Positions 15,157 through 24,007 of a DNA stretch of 64,000 nucleotides are shown here, piece after piece. The stretch is from Gp13-AA77 sp035949375 (GTDB taxonomy: Bacteria; Acidobacteriota; Terriglobia; UBA7540): assembly GCA_035949375.1 (NCBI GenBank), contig DASZIG010000062.1, positions 1 through 64,000 of the forward strand, given 5' to 3'. The translations under genes and the position numbers were made by a program. A model generated the notes under the pieces. It saw only the letters and a list, made by a program, of their open reading frames with translations. It made no database searches and was not told where the DNA came from. Numbering within the stretch: position 1 is the first letter of the stretch; each line of letters starts with the position of its first letter.

Positions 15157-17850
15157 TCAATGAATCGCGATGTGAATGCCGATCCGCTGACCTGAGTCCG
15201 GGACCTTCACCAGCATCAGGTTCGTGTCCGAGTCGTACGTCCAGCCGGACGCTGCCGTGTCGAGGGCGCTCGCGGACGCAGCCTCGTTTAGTTGCTGTCC
15301 GCCGGTCGTTACCCCTGCTGGCGTCGCACGTTCGGCGTGGATTTTGAAGACCAGCGCGCGCGAGGGCGGTGTGTATGAGCCCTGACGCGCCGTCACGCTA
15401 AGGTCGATCCCGTCGCGCACAGGCGAGACCGTGATCGACTGCCGCAACGCTGCGCCGCGCTCGTAGTCGAAACTGATGCCGTCATCCTCGTAATAGTCAC
15501 GCGACGACGAGGCGCCCGCCGCGCCCGGCCCATCAGGCCCATTTGGCCCATTTGGCCCATTTGGCCCATTTGGATAGACTTCGAAGGTCAAGGGATTAAT
15601 CGGAGCTTCGCCCATGTACTGCACTACCGGACGCGTGGGGATAATGGCGCCCGCGCGCACGAACACCGGGATGTGATCGAGCGGCGCCGCCACTTCGACG
15701 TCCGCCGGCCCCGTGTAACGCCGGTCCGTCCAGTAGTCGTACCACACGCCCTTGGGCAGGTACGCGCTCGAGCGGGTTTCGCCATCCTTCAGCACCGGCG
15801 ACACCAGCAGGTCGTCGCCGAACAGGAATTCGTAGCTCTGACCCACGGCCTCCTCGTCGTCCGGGTAGTCGAGCAGCAAGGCGCGCATCACGGGCAGCCC
15901 GGTCTCGCTGGTTTCGCGGAAGGCGTTGTAGAGATACGGCAACAGCCGGTAGCGCAGTTCGATGGACCGGCGGTTGATCGCTTCCCGGCGGTTGCCGTAC
16001 GACCACGGTTCCTGGCTGGGAGCGCCGAATTCCACGTGCGTGCGGCAGTACGGATAGAAGACGCCGGTTTCGAGCCAGCGCGTGTAGAGTTCAGGACTGG
16101 CGCCGCCGGCGAAGCCGCCGATGTCCGCCCCGGCCAGCGCCACCCCGGACAGGCCCATGCCCATGATCTCCGGCACGCTCATGCCGAGGTGATCCCAGGT
16201 GCTCGAATTGTCGCCCGTCCAGACGGCGGAGTAGCGCTGGCCGCCGGCGTACGTAGCCCGCGTGATCACGAGGGGACGCTCGTTCGGCTTCGCCATCAAG
16301 ATGCCGTCGTGCGTGGCTCGCGACATCTGCATGCCGTAGACGTTGTGAATCTTCGTTTCGGGGCTCTTGAGGCTATTGTCATAGAACACCACGTCGTCGG
16401 GCATGGTCTTGCTCGGCACGTCGAAGACGGAGGGTTCGTTCATGTCGTTCCAGACGCCGTCCACGCCGCTTGCGATCCACCCTTTTACAAGCGATCCCCA
16501 CCAGTCGCGCACGCGGCCCCAGGTGAAGTCCGGGAAAGCGCTCTCACCCGGCCACACCTTGCCCACGAAGGGCTCGCCGTCCGGCAGCATGGCGAAATCA
16601 TTCCCGGCCAGGCCCTGTTGATAGACGGCGTAGCGTGGGTCCACCTTCACCCCCGGATCGACGATGGTGACCACGTGAAAGCCCTGCTGGTGCAGGTCGT
16701 GCAGGAGCGCGGCGGGGTCTGGGAAGCGCGATTTGTCCCAGGTGAAGACGCGATAGTCGTCCATGTAGTGAATGTCGAGGAAGAGAGCGTCGCAAGGAAT
16801 GTGGCGCTCGCGGAAGTTGTCCGCAATGAAGCGCACCATCTTGTCGGGGTAGTAGCTATAGCGGCACTGATGATAGCCGATGGCCCACAGAGGCGGCAGC
16901 GGCGTGCGTCCTACCAGCTCCGTGTAGCGATTCAGCACCTTCTTCGGGTCCGGACCCCAGAAGAAGTAGTAGTTCATCTCGCCGCCCTCGGCGCCGAAGG
17001 AGTAGCGGTCCGGCGAGGTCACGCCGAAGTCAAAGCTCGAGCGATAAGTATTGTCAAAGAAGACGCCGTAAGTGCGCCCGGCGCGCATCCCCATGAAGAA
17101 CGGAACGTCCTCGTAGAGCGGATCGGTGTTCGCGCCCCAGCCGTATTGGTCCGTGTTCCACATGCTGTAGGCGTGCCCGCGCCGGTCGAGCGGACCCGCC
17201 TTTTCGCCCAGGCCGAAATAGTGTTCGTCGGGCGGCATCCACTTCCACTCGCGGACGCGCGCCCCTTCCCAGGCGGTGCCGCGCGCATCATCGTCCTTGG
17301 AGATGAGGCCGCCGTCGCGATCGTAGAACTGCACGCGGAAGGGATTGGACTTCACGCGCACTTCGAGCGCGGCGGTGCGGATGATGCGGTCGTTCCCGCC
17401 GGCTCCGTCCGACCGGATCTCGACCGCAGTCTTCGGCCAGTCGCTCGCCGGCTTGATCACGGCCCAGGAATTGTCCGCGCCGAATTGCGCGCCGGACGTC
17501 ATGCGCACGCGGACCACGTCAGGCGCGAGCACGGTGACGGTCGCGAGCAGGTGCGGACCGCGAAACGTCATCTGGCTGGCTTCAGGCGCGCCGGGCGTGG
17601 CCGCGCCCACGGCCTGCCACTGCCCGGCCGCCGGCCGGCTCAAGATCAGGATCGCCGCGAGCGCGAGCAGTGTAAGCCCTGAAGTCAGCTTCGCGGCACC
17701 CCGCGTCGTGGCACCCAGTTTCGTGGCGCAAGCCTTAAAGGCAGGCCCTTTGCCCGCCAAAAAAGGCCCGCGATGGCGCTGAAAATTCAATTCCGTGCAT
17801 GTTATTGATCTCATGGCACATTCCAGCTTAGTCCGTATACTATATTTCAC
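15157..17850 (-). CDS. secreted GH31 family alpha-glucosidase/xylosidase
   Basis: An 897-residue glycoside hydrolase of family 31. A hydrophobic segment (LTLLALAAILILS, about residues 59-71) after a long basic N-terminus suggests export. The GH31 nucleophile motif is WNDMNEPSVF and the acid/base region is WTGDNSSTWDHL followed by GADIGGF. A beta-sandwich lies on either side of the barrel. It would release glucose or xylose from alpha-linked oligosaccharides. The first possible start is GTG at 17850; an ATG at 17814 is equally plausible and neither has a good ribosome-binding site. Near the C-terminus a Gly-Pro-Asn repeat interrupts the beta-sandwich. Confidence 0.92.
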   Translation of the reverse strand: MKYSIRTKLECAMRSITCTELNFQRHRGPFLAGKGPAFKACATKLGATTRGAAKLTSGLTLLALAAILILSRPAAGQWQAVGAATPGAPEASQMTFRGPHLLATVTVLAPDVVRVRMTSGAQFGADNSWAVIKPASDWPKTAVEIRSDGAGGNDRIIRTAALEVRVKSNPFRVQFYDRDGGLISKDDDARGTAWEGARVREWKWMPPDEHYFGLGEKAGPLDRRGHAYSMWNTDQYGWGANTDPLYEDVPFFMGMRAGRTYGVFFDNTYRSSFDFGVTSPDRYSFGAEGGEMNYYFFWGPDPKKVLNRYTELVGRTPLPPLWAIGYHQCRYSYYPDKMVRFIADNFRERHIPCDALFLDIHYMDDYRVFTWDKSRFPDPAALLHDLHQQGFHVVTIVDPGVKVDPRYAVYQQGLAGNDFAMLPDGEPFVGKVWPGESAFPDFTWGRVRDWWGSLVKGWIASGVDGVWNDMNEPSVFDVPSKTMPDDVVFYDNSLKSPETKIHNVYGMQMSRATHDGILMAKPNERPLVITRATYAGGQRYSAVWTGDNSSTWDHLGMSVPEIMGMGLSGVALAGADIGGFAGGASPELYTRWLETGVFYPYCRTHVEFGAPSQEPWSYGNRREAINRRSIELRYRLLPYLYNAFRETSETGLPVMRALLLDYPDDEEAVGQSYEFLFGDDLLVSPVLKDGETRSSAYLPKGVWYDYWTDRRYTGPADVEVAAPLDHIPVFVRAGAIIPTRPVVQYMGEAPINPLTFEVYPNGPNGPNGPNGPDGPGAAGASSSRDYYEDDGISFDYERGAALRQSITVSPVRDGIDLSVTARQGSYTPPSRALVFKIHAERATPAGVTTGGQQLNEAASASALDTAASGWTYDSDTNLMLVKVPDSGQRIGIHIAIH
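15527..15573. repeat. 9-bp tandem repeat inside the GH31 gene
   Basis: About five copies of the 9-mer GGCCCATTT (first copy variant GGCCCATCA) run in frame and encode repeated N-G-P units near the C-terminus of the glucosidase. The 9-base unit keeps the reading frame on slippage, so copy number can change without truncating the enzyme. Confidence 0.85.
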
Positions 17851-18133
17851 TCACAGCCGCCCCAAAACCGTAACCGTATGCCGCCCATGACCGGCCTTTA
17901 GGAACCTTCAACGGACCGTGCAAGATCAATCCTCGATGAATGGCGGCAGAGGCATGTCAAACTCCGAGTCCTTTTCCGCGGAAGGGGTAAAGACCAGCTC
18001 GTTAACCGGACCGCATCAAGAAGCGAATGGAGGCCCCATATGTAGCCTACTTCGTCCCGTAAACATCGCGCCGCGAAGTCGAAGCGGCCTGGAAGTTGGT
18101 GCGCCCGGGAGTGCCGGCACGCGACACGCGGTT

Positions 18134-18646
18134 TTAAGGCGCCGGCGGACGCGTGGATTGCCATCCCGCCAGTTGCCAGCGTCCGTCCTGCTTGACGTAG
18201 ACCTCCAGGAACAGCAGGCCGACGTCCAATTCCTGTCCTTTCACGTTCACTTTCGCGCTGGCGTGCCCGGTGACCACAACGGTGTTCCCATAGACAGACA
18301 TCTTCTCGTTGTCCGCCGTGAAGGAGTGGTACTTCAACTCGCCGGACCGGATGGAGCTGAGAAACTCCGCTTTGTTCTGACGCCATCCGGTGGCGTGCGT
18401 GTAAACGAGGTCGCTCGAGATCAGCCGATCAAGCGCCGGCACGTCGCTCGCGGCAAGAGCTTCGAAGCGGAGCGCCTCGACACTTCGGATTTCACGCTCG
18501 ATTCCGCCGGCCTTGTCCTGTGCGGCCGCCAACCGGCTCAGGACGCTCAAGGCGCTCAAGGCAAGAACCGCCACCAGCTGCAGCGAAGCCAGAATCCGTG
18601 AAAGGTGGCTGCGTGAAATGTGGTTGAAGGTTCGACCCTTGCTCAT
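18134..18646 (-). CDS. secreted NTF2-like / DUF4440-type protein
   Basis: A 170-residue protein with an N-terminal signal segment (LVAVLALSALSVLSRLAAAQ, cleavage after about residue 44) and an NTF2-like cone fold. The features are an opening amphipathic helix (IRSVEALRFEALAASDVPAL), the L-x-x-L-I-S-x-D-L-V-Y-T-H-A-T-G motif, and a closing strand pair (VYVKQDGRWQLAGWQSTR) typical of DUF4440/SnoaL-like proteins. The start has AGGGAGGG at seven bases. It lies 38 bases downstream of the oligopeptidase gene on the same strand. Members bind or process small molecules; the role here is unknown. Confidence 0.8.
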   Translation of the reverse strand: MSKGRTFNHISRSHLSRILASLQLVAVLALSALSVLSRLAAAQDKAGGIEREIRSVEALRFEALAASDVPALDRLISSDLVYTHATGWRQNKAEFLSSIRSGELKYHSFTADNEKMSVYGNTVVVTGHASAKVNVKGQELDVGLLFLEVYVKQDGRWQLAGWQSTRPPAP

Positions 18647-18684
18647 CACACTACCCTCCCTGGTCAGAGCTGCCGGACGATGCG

Positions 18685-20820
18685 TTACTTGGTGATCCCC
18701 ACTTGTGTCAGCAGCCAGGCGCATTCGAAGGCGCGATCGTGCAGTTGGTCGTAGCGGCCGGACGCGCCTCCGTGGCCTGCGGGGTCCATTTTCATCTTCA
18801 GCAGGATGGGATTGCCCCCGGTCGCCAGGGTGCGCGCCTTGGCGACGAACTTCGCCGACTCCCAATAGGCTACCTGGCTGTCATTGAGGCTCTCGGTCAG
18901 CAGCATGGCCGGATACGCCGCCGCGTGCACGTTGTCGTAAGGGCTGTAGGACAGGATGTAGTCGTACGTGGCCTTGTCGGCCGCCGGATTGCCCCATTCA
19001 GGATAGTCGGTGGTGGTGAGGGGCAGCGAGGGGTCCATCATATCGTTCATGACGTCCACGAAGGGGACCGCCAGGTGCACCGCCTTGAAGAGATCCGGAC
19101 GCATGTTGACCACGGCGCCCATCAGCAGTCCGCCGGCGCTGCCGCCCTCGATCAGCAGATGCTCCGGCGAGGTCCATTTCTCCTGGATGAGGTACTGGGC
19201 GCAGTCGATGAAATCGTTGAAGCTGTTCCGCTTGCTCATCAGCTTGCCGTCGTCGCGCCACTGCTGGCCCATATCGTCGCCGCCGCGGATGTGCGCAATC
19301 ACGTAGGCCACGCCGCGATCGAGCAGTACCAGCCGCGAACTCGCGAACGACGCCGGCATGCCGAGTCCGTAAGCGCCGTACCCGTAGAGCAGCACCGGCT
19401 GCGTGCCGTCACGCGCAAAGCCCTTCTTGTAGACGATCGATAGCGGGACCTTGACGCCGTCGCGCGCCGTCACCCACTGGCGCTCCGACACGTATTGCGC
19501 CGGATCGTAGCCGCCCGGCACCTCCTGCCGTTTGCGCAGGATCGGCTTGCCGGTCTCCGTGTCGTAGTCGAACACGCTCGGCGGGGTGACCAGGCTCTGG
19601 TAGTTGTAGCGATAGGTCGTGGAGGTGAATTCCGGGGTCTCGCCCGGAAACGCTGAGGACACCGGCTCAGGAAACGGGATCGCGGTCCATTGGCCGGACT
19701 TGAAATCGAAAATGCGCATGCGATTGACCGCCTGCGTCTTCTCGACCGCCACGGCAAAATCGCGGAAGAGGTCGACGTCCTGGATGAGCGCCTGCGGGTC
19801 TTGCGCGATGAAGATCTTCCAGTTCTTCGCATCGGGATCGCTATCGGGCGCGGTGAAGACCTGAAAATTCCTCGCCCCCTTGTCGCTGCGGATGTAGAAC
19901 AATCCCTCGCGATGATCCACGTAGTAGCGATGGCTCTTCTCGCGAGGCCGGAAGAGCGTGAAGCCGGACGCGGGCTGATCGGCGCGCAGGTACCGGACTT
20001 CGGTGGTGTCGGTGCTCTCGCTCCCGAGCAGCAGGTACTTCTTGTCCCGCGTCTTCGTCACCGAGAGCGAGAAAGTTTCGTCCTTCTCCTCGTAGAGCGG
20101 CGCGGACGCCGCTTCACCGAGCGTGTGACGCCAGGCTTGGTTGGCGCGCTTGGTGACCGCATCCTCGGTGGTCACAAACACGGTGCGATTGTCCGCGGCC
20201 CAAGCCACGCTGTCCACGCGCTCGATGCTGTCGGGAAGCGTGGCGCCGGTGCGCAGGTCCTTCACCCGAAGCGTGTACTGGCGGTAGCCGACGTAATCGA
20301 TCGTGTAGGCCAGCAGGTTCTGATCGTCGCTGACCTCAAATGCGCCGAGGCCGGCAAACTTCCTGCCCTTCCCCAGCTCGTTCAGGTTGAGCAGGACCTC
20401 CTCTGGGCCGTCCATGCCCTTCTTGCGGCATTGAATCGGATACTGCTTGCCTTCCTCGGTGCGCGAGTAGTAGTAGTAATCGCCGCGGCGGACGGGGACA
20501 CTCAGGTCCGTCTGCTTGATGTGCGACAGCAGCTCGTTGTAGAGAGCGTCCTCGAAGGGCTTCTGGCTCGCCGTCATGGCCGCGGTGTAGGCGTTCTCGG
20601 CTTCGAGGTATTTGGCGACCTCTGGGTTCGACTTCTCGCGCAGCCAGTAGTAGTTGTCCACAACGGCGGTCCCATATCGGGTCTCGGTGTGCGGAATGAC
20701 CGGCGCGACCGGCGGCGGCGGGGTGGCGGAAGCCGGCGGGGTCTGCGCGGCCAGGGGACCACCGGACAAAAATCCAGTCAACATCAGCCATCGGAAAGTA
20801 CGGCGAAAGCTCGACATCAT
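18685..20820 (-). CDS. periplasmic prolyl oligopeptidase family protease (oligopeptidase B-like)
   Basis: A 711-residue S9A serine peptidase with a signal peptide (FLSGGPLAAQ, cleaved near residue 26). A seven-bladed propeller occupies about residues 75-430. The C-terminal alpha/beta-hydrolase carries the nucleophile in IEGGSAGGLLMG, the acid near SLNDSQVAYWE and the histidine in DPAGHGGASGRYD. The sequence between (MMDPSLPLTTTDYPEWGNP) is characteristic of oligopeptidase B/PtrB, which cleaves short peptides after basic residues. The usual PtrB is cytoplasmic; here a signal peptide and Pro-rich linker point to export. It is followed 38 bases later by the NTF2-like gene. Confidence 0.9.
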   Translation of the reverse strand: MMSSFRRTFRWLMLTGFLSGGPLAAQTPPASATPPPPVAPVIPHTETRYGTAVVDNYYWLREKSNPEVAKYLEAENAYTAAMTASQKPFEDALYNELLSHIKQTDLSVPVRRGDYYYYSRTEEGKQYPIQCRKKGMDGPEEVLLNLNELGKGRKFAGLGAFEVSDDQNLLAYTIDYVGYRQYTLRVKDLRTGATLPDSIERVDSVAWAADNRTVFVTTEDAVTKRANQAWRHTLGEAASAPLYEEKDETFSLSVTKTRDKKYLLLGSESTDTTEVRYLRADQPASGFTLFRPREKSHRYYVDHREGLFYIRSDKGARNFQVFTAPDSDPDAKNWKIFIAQDPQALIQDVDLFRDFAVAVEKTQAVNRMRIFDFKSGQWTAIPFPEPVSSAFPGETPEFTSTTYRYNYQSLVTPPSVFDYDTETGKPILRKRQEVPGGYDPAQYVSERQWVTARDGVKVPLSIVYKKGFARDGTQPVLLYGYGAYGLGMPASFASSRLVLLDRGVAYVIAHIRGGDDMGQQWRDDGKLMSKRNSFNDFIDCAQYLIQEKWTSPEHLLIEGGSAGGLLMGAVVNMRPDLFKAVHLAVPFVDVMNDMMDPSLPLTTTDYPEWGNPAADKATYDYILSYSPYDNVHAAAYPAMLLTESLNDSQVAYWESAKFVAKARTLATGGNPILLKMKMDPAGHGGASGRYDQLHDRAFECAWLLTQVGITK

Positions 20821-20964
20821 TCACACCCCTTCGAGTCAGGATTCAGGACCCAATGAAGCAATCAGTTTGTCTTAAGGCCTACGCGCGCCGCAAGCTTTCT
20901 CTGCCATTAGGTGTCGTGCGTTCCCATCACGAGCGCCTACACATCGCCTCCTGACGAAATCGCT

Positions 20965-21000
20965 TGCAATGATTCGTTGATTCCAGTATTATCGAATCAT
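20965..21000 (+). promoter_or_regulatory. arsR promoter with overlapping ArsR-type operator
   Basis: A -35-like TTGCAA (20965-20970) and -10-like TATTAT (20987-20992) are 16 bases apart. The expected transcription start, about seven bases after the -10, falls on the arsR ATG at 20999, and there is no Shine-Dalgarno, so the mRNA is probably leaderless. An inverted repeat ATGATTCG (20969-20976) / CGAATCAT (20993-21000) spans the -10 box and the start codon. This is the usual position for an ArsR/SmtB operator, and binding would block the polymerase. Confidence 0.55.
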
Positions 21001-21379
21001 GAGCAGCCGTAGGGACGCCCAACAGGTCATCCGCTATGCGGACATGTTCGCCGCAATGGGTGCAGAACCTCGCTTGCGGATCATGCAGCTCTTGCTGACA
21101 GCCCATCCCCAGGGGCTGGTAGTGGGCGATATCCAGGAAGAACTGGCGATACCGCCTTCCACGCTTTCACATCACCTCGACAAGCTTAAGAACGAGGATC
21201 TGGTGCGAGTGCGGCGGGAAGGCACATTTCTCTGGTACACGGCCAACACAGACTCTCTTCAGGAGATCATGAATTTCCTCTACGCCGAGTGTTGCACACG
21301 CAACCGGGCCATTGAACCGGGCGAGCTGGTCTCGATCGGACAGGCATCGAGCAAAACTCACGAAAGGAAGGATAAATGA
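20999..21379 (+). CDS. arsR: ArsR-family arsenite-responsive repressor
   Basis: A 126-residue winged-helix protein with the ArsR recognition segment (IPPSTLSHHLDKLKNEDLVR, about residues 51-70) and wing (RREGTFLWYTAN). A vicinal pair Cys98-Cys99 sits in the C-terminal dimer helix (YAECCTRN), not in the classical ELCVCDL position. That arrangement is known from the Acidithiobacillus-type ArsR, where C-terminal cysteines bind As(III). It should repress the downstream operon until arsenite binds. Its stop overlaps the arsM start (ATGA). A palindrome spans its own start codon, consistent with autoregulation. Confidence 0.9.
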   Translation: MSSRRDAQQVIRYADMFAAMGAEPRLRIMQLLLTAHPQGLVVGDIQEELAIPPSTLSHHLDKLKNEDLVRVRREGTFLWYTANTDSLQEIMNFLYAECCTRNRAIEPGELVSIGQASSKTHERKDK

Positions 21380-22239
21380 ACACCGAAAACATCAAAGAAG
21401 TCGTCAAGGAGAAATACGGCCAAGCCGCGCTGCGAGCGGCCGGTGGTCGGAGTTCGTGTTGCGGGACCGATTCAGCTTCGGACTGCTGTCCCGACCCCAT
21501 TACCTCGAACCTCTACGGTTCCGGCGAAACCAGCCAGATTCCCGAGGAAGCGGTGCGCGCATCCTTTGGGTGCGGTAATCCATCGGCGCTCGCACAGCTT
21601 AATCCTGGCGAGACCGTGCTCGATTTGGGGTCGGGCGGAGGCATTGACGTCCTCTTATCGGCGAAGCGCGTTGGGCCAACAGGCAAGGCGTATGGCCTGG
21701 ACATGACGGACGAAATGCTCGCCCTGGCGCGCGAAAACCAGCGCAAGGCCGGCCTTCCCAACGTCGAATTCCTGAAGGGCGAGATCGAGGATATTCCGCT
21801 GCCTGACAATTCGGTGGACGTGATCATTTCAAATTGCGTCATCAACCTCTCCGCGGATAAGGATCGCGTGTTGCGCGAAGCCTTTCGCGTGCTCAAGCCT
21901 GGCGGCCGGCTTGCCGTCTCCGACGTCGTCGTTCGCGGTGAAGTCCCGGCTCCGATTCGGCGAAGTGTTGAACTCTGGATCGGCTGCGTCGCGGGTGCGC
22001 TTGAAGAATCCGAGTATCGGATCAAGCTCGCTGCGGCGGGCTTCGAGGCAATCGACATTGAACCCACTCGCGTGTACAAACCTGAGGACGCCCGGCAATT
22101 CCTGACGGGGAAAGGAATCGACACTGAAGCCATCGCGCCCCTGGTAGAGGGCAAGTTCATGAGCGCTTTCGTGCGAGCCAGGAAACCAGGCTCGTCCTGT
22201 TCCGGCCCGAGCTGTTGCGGGGAAAGCAGGAGCCATTGA
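21376..22239 (+). CDS. arsM: arsenite S-adenosylmethionine methyltransferase
   Basis: A 287-residue ArsM. The SAM motif is VLDLGSGGGIDVLLSAKR around residue 82, and the As(III)-binding cysteines are in FGCGNP, ISNCVINL and WIGCVAGAL, as in characterised ArsM proteins. Extra Cys pairs occur at the N-terminus (Cys28-29, Cys37-38: SSCCGTDSASDCCP) and the C-terminus (SCSGPSCCGES). It converts arsenite to methylated species, some volatile. It is translationally coupled to arsR by ATGA and followed by the aquaporin gene two bases later. Confidence 0.95.
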   Translation: MNTENIKEVVKEKYGQAALRAAGGRSSCCGTDSASDCCPDPITSNLYGSGETSQIPEEAVRASFGCGNPSALAQLNPGETVLDLGSGGGIDVLLSAKRVGPTGKAYGLDMTDEMLALARENQRKAGLPNVEFLKGEIEDIPLPDNSVDVIISNCVINLSADKDRVLREAFRVLKPGGRLAVSDVVVRGEVPAPIRRSVELWIGCVAGALEESEYRIKLAAAGFEAIDIEPTRVYKPEDARQFLTGKGIDTEAIAPLVEGKFMSAFVRARKPGSSCSGPSCCGESRSH

Positions 22240-22241
22240 CC

Positions 22242-22949
22242 GTGAGCTTCTCACGGAAGATTGTCTCTGAAGCGGTGGGGACGGCGTTGCTGCTAGCCGC
22301 CGTCGTGGGTTCCGGCATTATGGGGCAGAAGTTGGCCGGCGGGAGCGTCGCGATAGCACTCCTGGCGAACACCCTGTCCACCGGAGCTGCTCTCACTGCG
22401 TTGATCCTGACGTTCGGCCCGATCTCCGGAGCTCACTTCAATCCGGCTGTCACGCTGGCTGATGCCTCCCAGGGCGGCCTTCCATGGAGGGAAGTGCCGG
22501 GCTACATCACAGCTCAGATCTTCGGAGCTTTTGCCGGAGTCGCTGCTGCCAATGCCATGTTTGGCGAGCCGCTGTTCTTTGCCTCCCACCACGCTCGTGC
22601 CGGGGGAGCCCAGATCTTCAGTGAGTTTGTAGCCACGTTTGGTTTGCTCTCGGTGATTTGGGGGTGCGTGAGGCTTCGGGCTACTGCGGTACCCTTCGCT
22701 GTGGGCGCTTATATAATGGCGGCCTACTGGTTCACAGCTTCAACTTCATTCGCCAACCCGGCGGTCACGCTGGCACGCTCTGCCAGCGATACGTTTGCCG
22801 GCATCCGCCTCGTGGACGTTCCAGGTTTCATCGTCGCCCAACTCGCAGGTGCGGGGGCGGCCACTTGGCTCTTCCGATGGCTCATTCCCTCGCTGCCGCG
22901 CAGTTCGCCTGCCGTGCTCGTCGCGCACACCGGCGCGGATCTAAGTTGA
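22242..22949 (+). CDS. aqpS: MIP/aquaporin family channel in the arsenic operon (AqpS-like)
   Basis: A 235-residue channel with six helices and the two half-helix NPA motifs (HFNPAVTL and FANPAVTL). A GTG start at 22242 has AGGAG nine bases upstream; a TTG further up inside arsM is rejected. In rhizobial ars operons an aquaglyceroporin, AqpS, replaces the arsenite pump: arsenate is reduced inside the cell and arsenite leaves by diffusion. The same logic fits here because no arsB or acr3 gene is present. It may also pass methylated arsenite. The family could instead be a general aquaporin, but position argues otherwise. Confidence 0.88.
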   Translation: MSFSRKIVSEAVGTALLLAAVVGSGIMGQKLAGGSVAIALLANTLSTGAALTALILTFGPISGAHFNPAVTLADASQGGLPWREVPGYITAQIFGAFAGVAAANAMFGEPLFFASHHARAGGAQIFSEFVATFGLLSVIWGCVRLRATAVPFAVGAYIMAAYWFTASTSFANPAVTLARSASDTFAGIRLVDVPGFIVAQLAGAGAATWLFRWLIPSLPRSSPAVLVAHTGADLS

Positions 22950-22992
22950 GGCGTTCGTGTACAAGAAAAGAACGAAATCCCCGGAGATAAGC

Positions 22993-23442
22993 ATGACGAC
23001 ATCAAAGCCAAAAGTCTTGTTTCTTTGCACCGGAAATTCAGCCCGCAGCCAGATGGCCGAGGGTTACCTCCGGCACGTTGCGGGTGATCGGTTCGAAGCG
23101 CTCAGCGCCGGCATTGAGCCCCGAGGTCTAAATCCGTTGGCGGTGGAAGCCATGGCCGAGATCGGCATCGATATCTCTCATCAGAAATCCAAAGACGTAG
23201 CGGTCTTTCTCGGGGAAAACATTCCCTACGTCGTCACCGTGTGCCACAACGCACGGGAGAAGTGTCCTATCTTTCCGCGTACTTTCAAGTTCCTTCACTG
23301 GGGTTTTGATGACCCGGCGGCGGCGCAGGGAACACACGATGAGCGCCTCGCAGTGTTCCGGCGCGTGCGTGACGAACTCGTCGAGAAAATTGGTAAAGAA
23401 CTCCTGGCCGAACACGCTGAGAGCGGCACGCCGGCGTTCTGA
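22993..23442 (+). CDS. arsC: arsenate reductase, low-molecular-weight phosphatase type
   Basis: A 149-residue enzyme of the thioredoxin-coupled pI258 ArsC class. The P-loop with the nucleophilic Cys is LCTGNSARSQMAEG, and the relay cysteines appear as VCHNAREKCP, seven residues apart as in pI258 ArsC. It reduces arsenate to arsenite, the substrate of ArsM and the channel. The ATG at 22993 has GGAGATAAGC directly upstream; a GTG at 22957 is less likely. It is the last gene of the operon. Confidence 0.94.
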   Translation: MTTSKPKVLFLCTGNSARSQMAEGYLRHVAGDRFEALSAGIEPRGLNPLAVEAMAEIGIDISHQKSKDVAVFLGENIPYVVTVCHNAREKCPIFPRTFKFLHWGFDDPAAAQGTHDERLAVFRRVRDELVEKIGKELLAEHAESGTPAF

Positions 23443-23533
23443 CTCCGTGCCCGGCTTTGTCAAACTGAAGATCCAGCTTTTGGATGATGACTCACCTTCG
23501 CTTCACTGCATAATCCGAGACCATGAGTCTGAT

Positions 23534-24007
23534 CTAGCGGGCGCTCCTTGCGGCTGAGGATGCCAGCCTGCGCAGCATCCAGAACAGCAGACATCCCATG
23601 GCCGCCCCGAGCAGGGTCCCCGATCCGATGCCGACCGTCAGGTGTCCGGCGAGGTGCGTGGCGGGGCTTTCCCCAAGCGTGAACCGTGGGGCGCTGTAGA
23701 CGTTGAGGATGCCGGTGGCGAGAGTAAAGACGATGGCGGCGGCGATGATCAATTGCTCCCAGCAGATCAGCAGAAAGACCGATACAATCACGCTGGTGTA
23801 GCTGCCGAAGCGCCGGCGGTAAATCATGATGACGGCCAGCAGGATCGCAATCCTGCCGGCCAGGGTCACGCTGATGATGTGAAGGACCATCGGTGCAGCG
23901 CCGGCCGCGTATACGACGATGCGCAGAGCCCAGACAGCCGCCATCAGCGCAAACAGCGGCGCGAGCAGGCGCAGGTAGTCGCCGGGACCGTGCCCATCGA
24001 TTCTCAT
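23534..24007 (-). CDS. membrane protein of unknown function, coupled to phosphatase
   Basis: A 157-residue protein with four hydrophobic helices (about residues 12-32, 38-60, 68-92 and 120-142). The start ATG at 24007 has AGGAGGG three bases upstream and overlaps the end of the phosphatase gene by four bases, so it is translated with it. A much longer open frame continues upstream but is out of phase with the real phosphatase gene and is a shadow. No family is recognised. It may anchor or modulate the phosphatase; that is inference from coupling. Confidence 0.72.
   Translation of the reverse strand: MRIDGHGPGDYLRLLAPLFALMAAVWALRIVVYAAGAAPMVLHIISVTLAGRIAILLAVIMIYRRRFGSYTSVIVSVFLLICWEQLIIAAAIVFTLATGILNVYSAPRFTLGESPATHLAGHLTVGIGSGTLLGAAMGCLLFWMLRRLASSAARSAR

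Noticed and set aside
15673..17682. 669-residue open frame on the plus strand
   Set aside because: It is antisense to the GH31 gene, whose catalytic motifs are unambiguous. Long antisense frames are expected in GC-rich genes.
19690..20856. 388-residue open frame on the plus strand
   Set aside because: It is antisense to the oligopeptidase gene, which has the GGSAGG motif and signal peptide. The plus frame has no recognisable fold.
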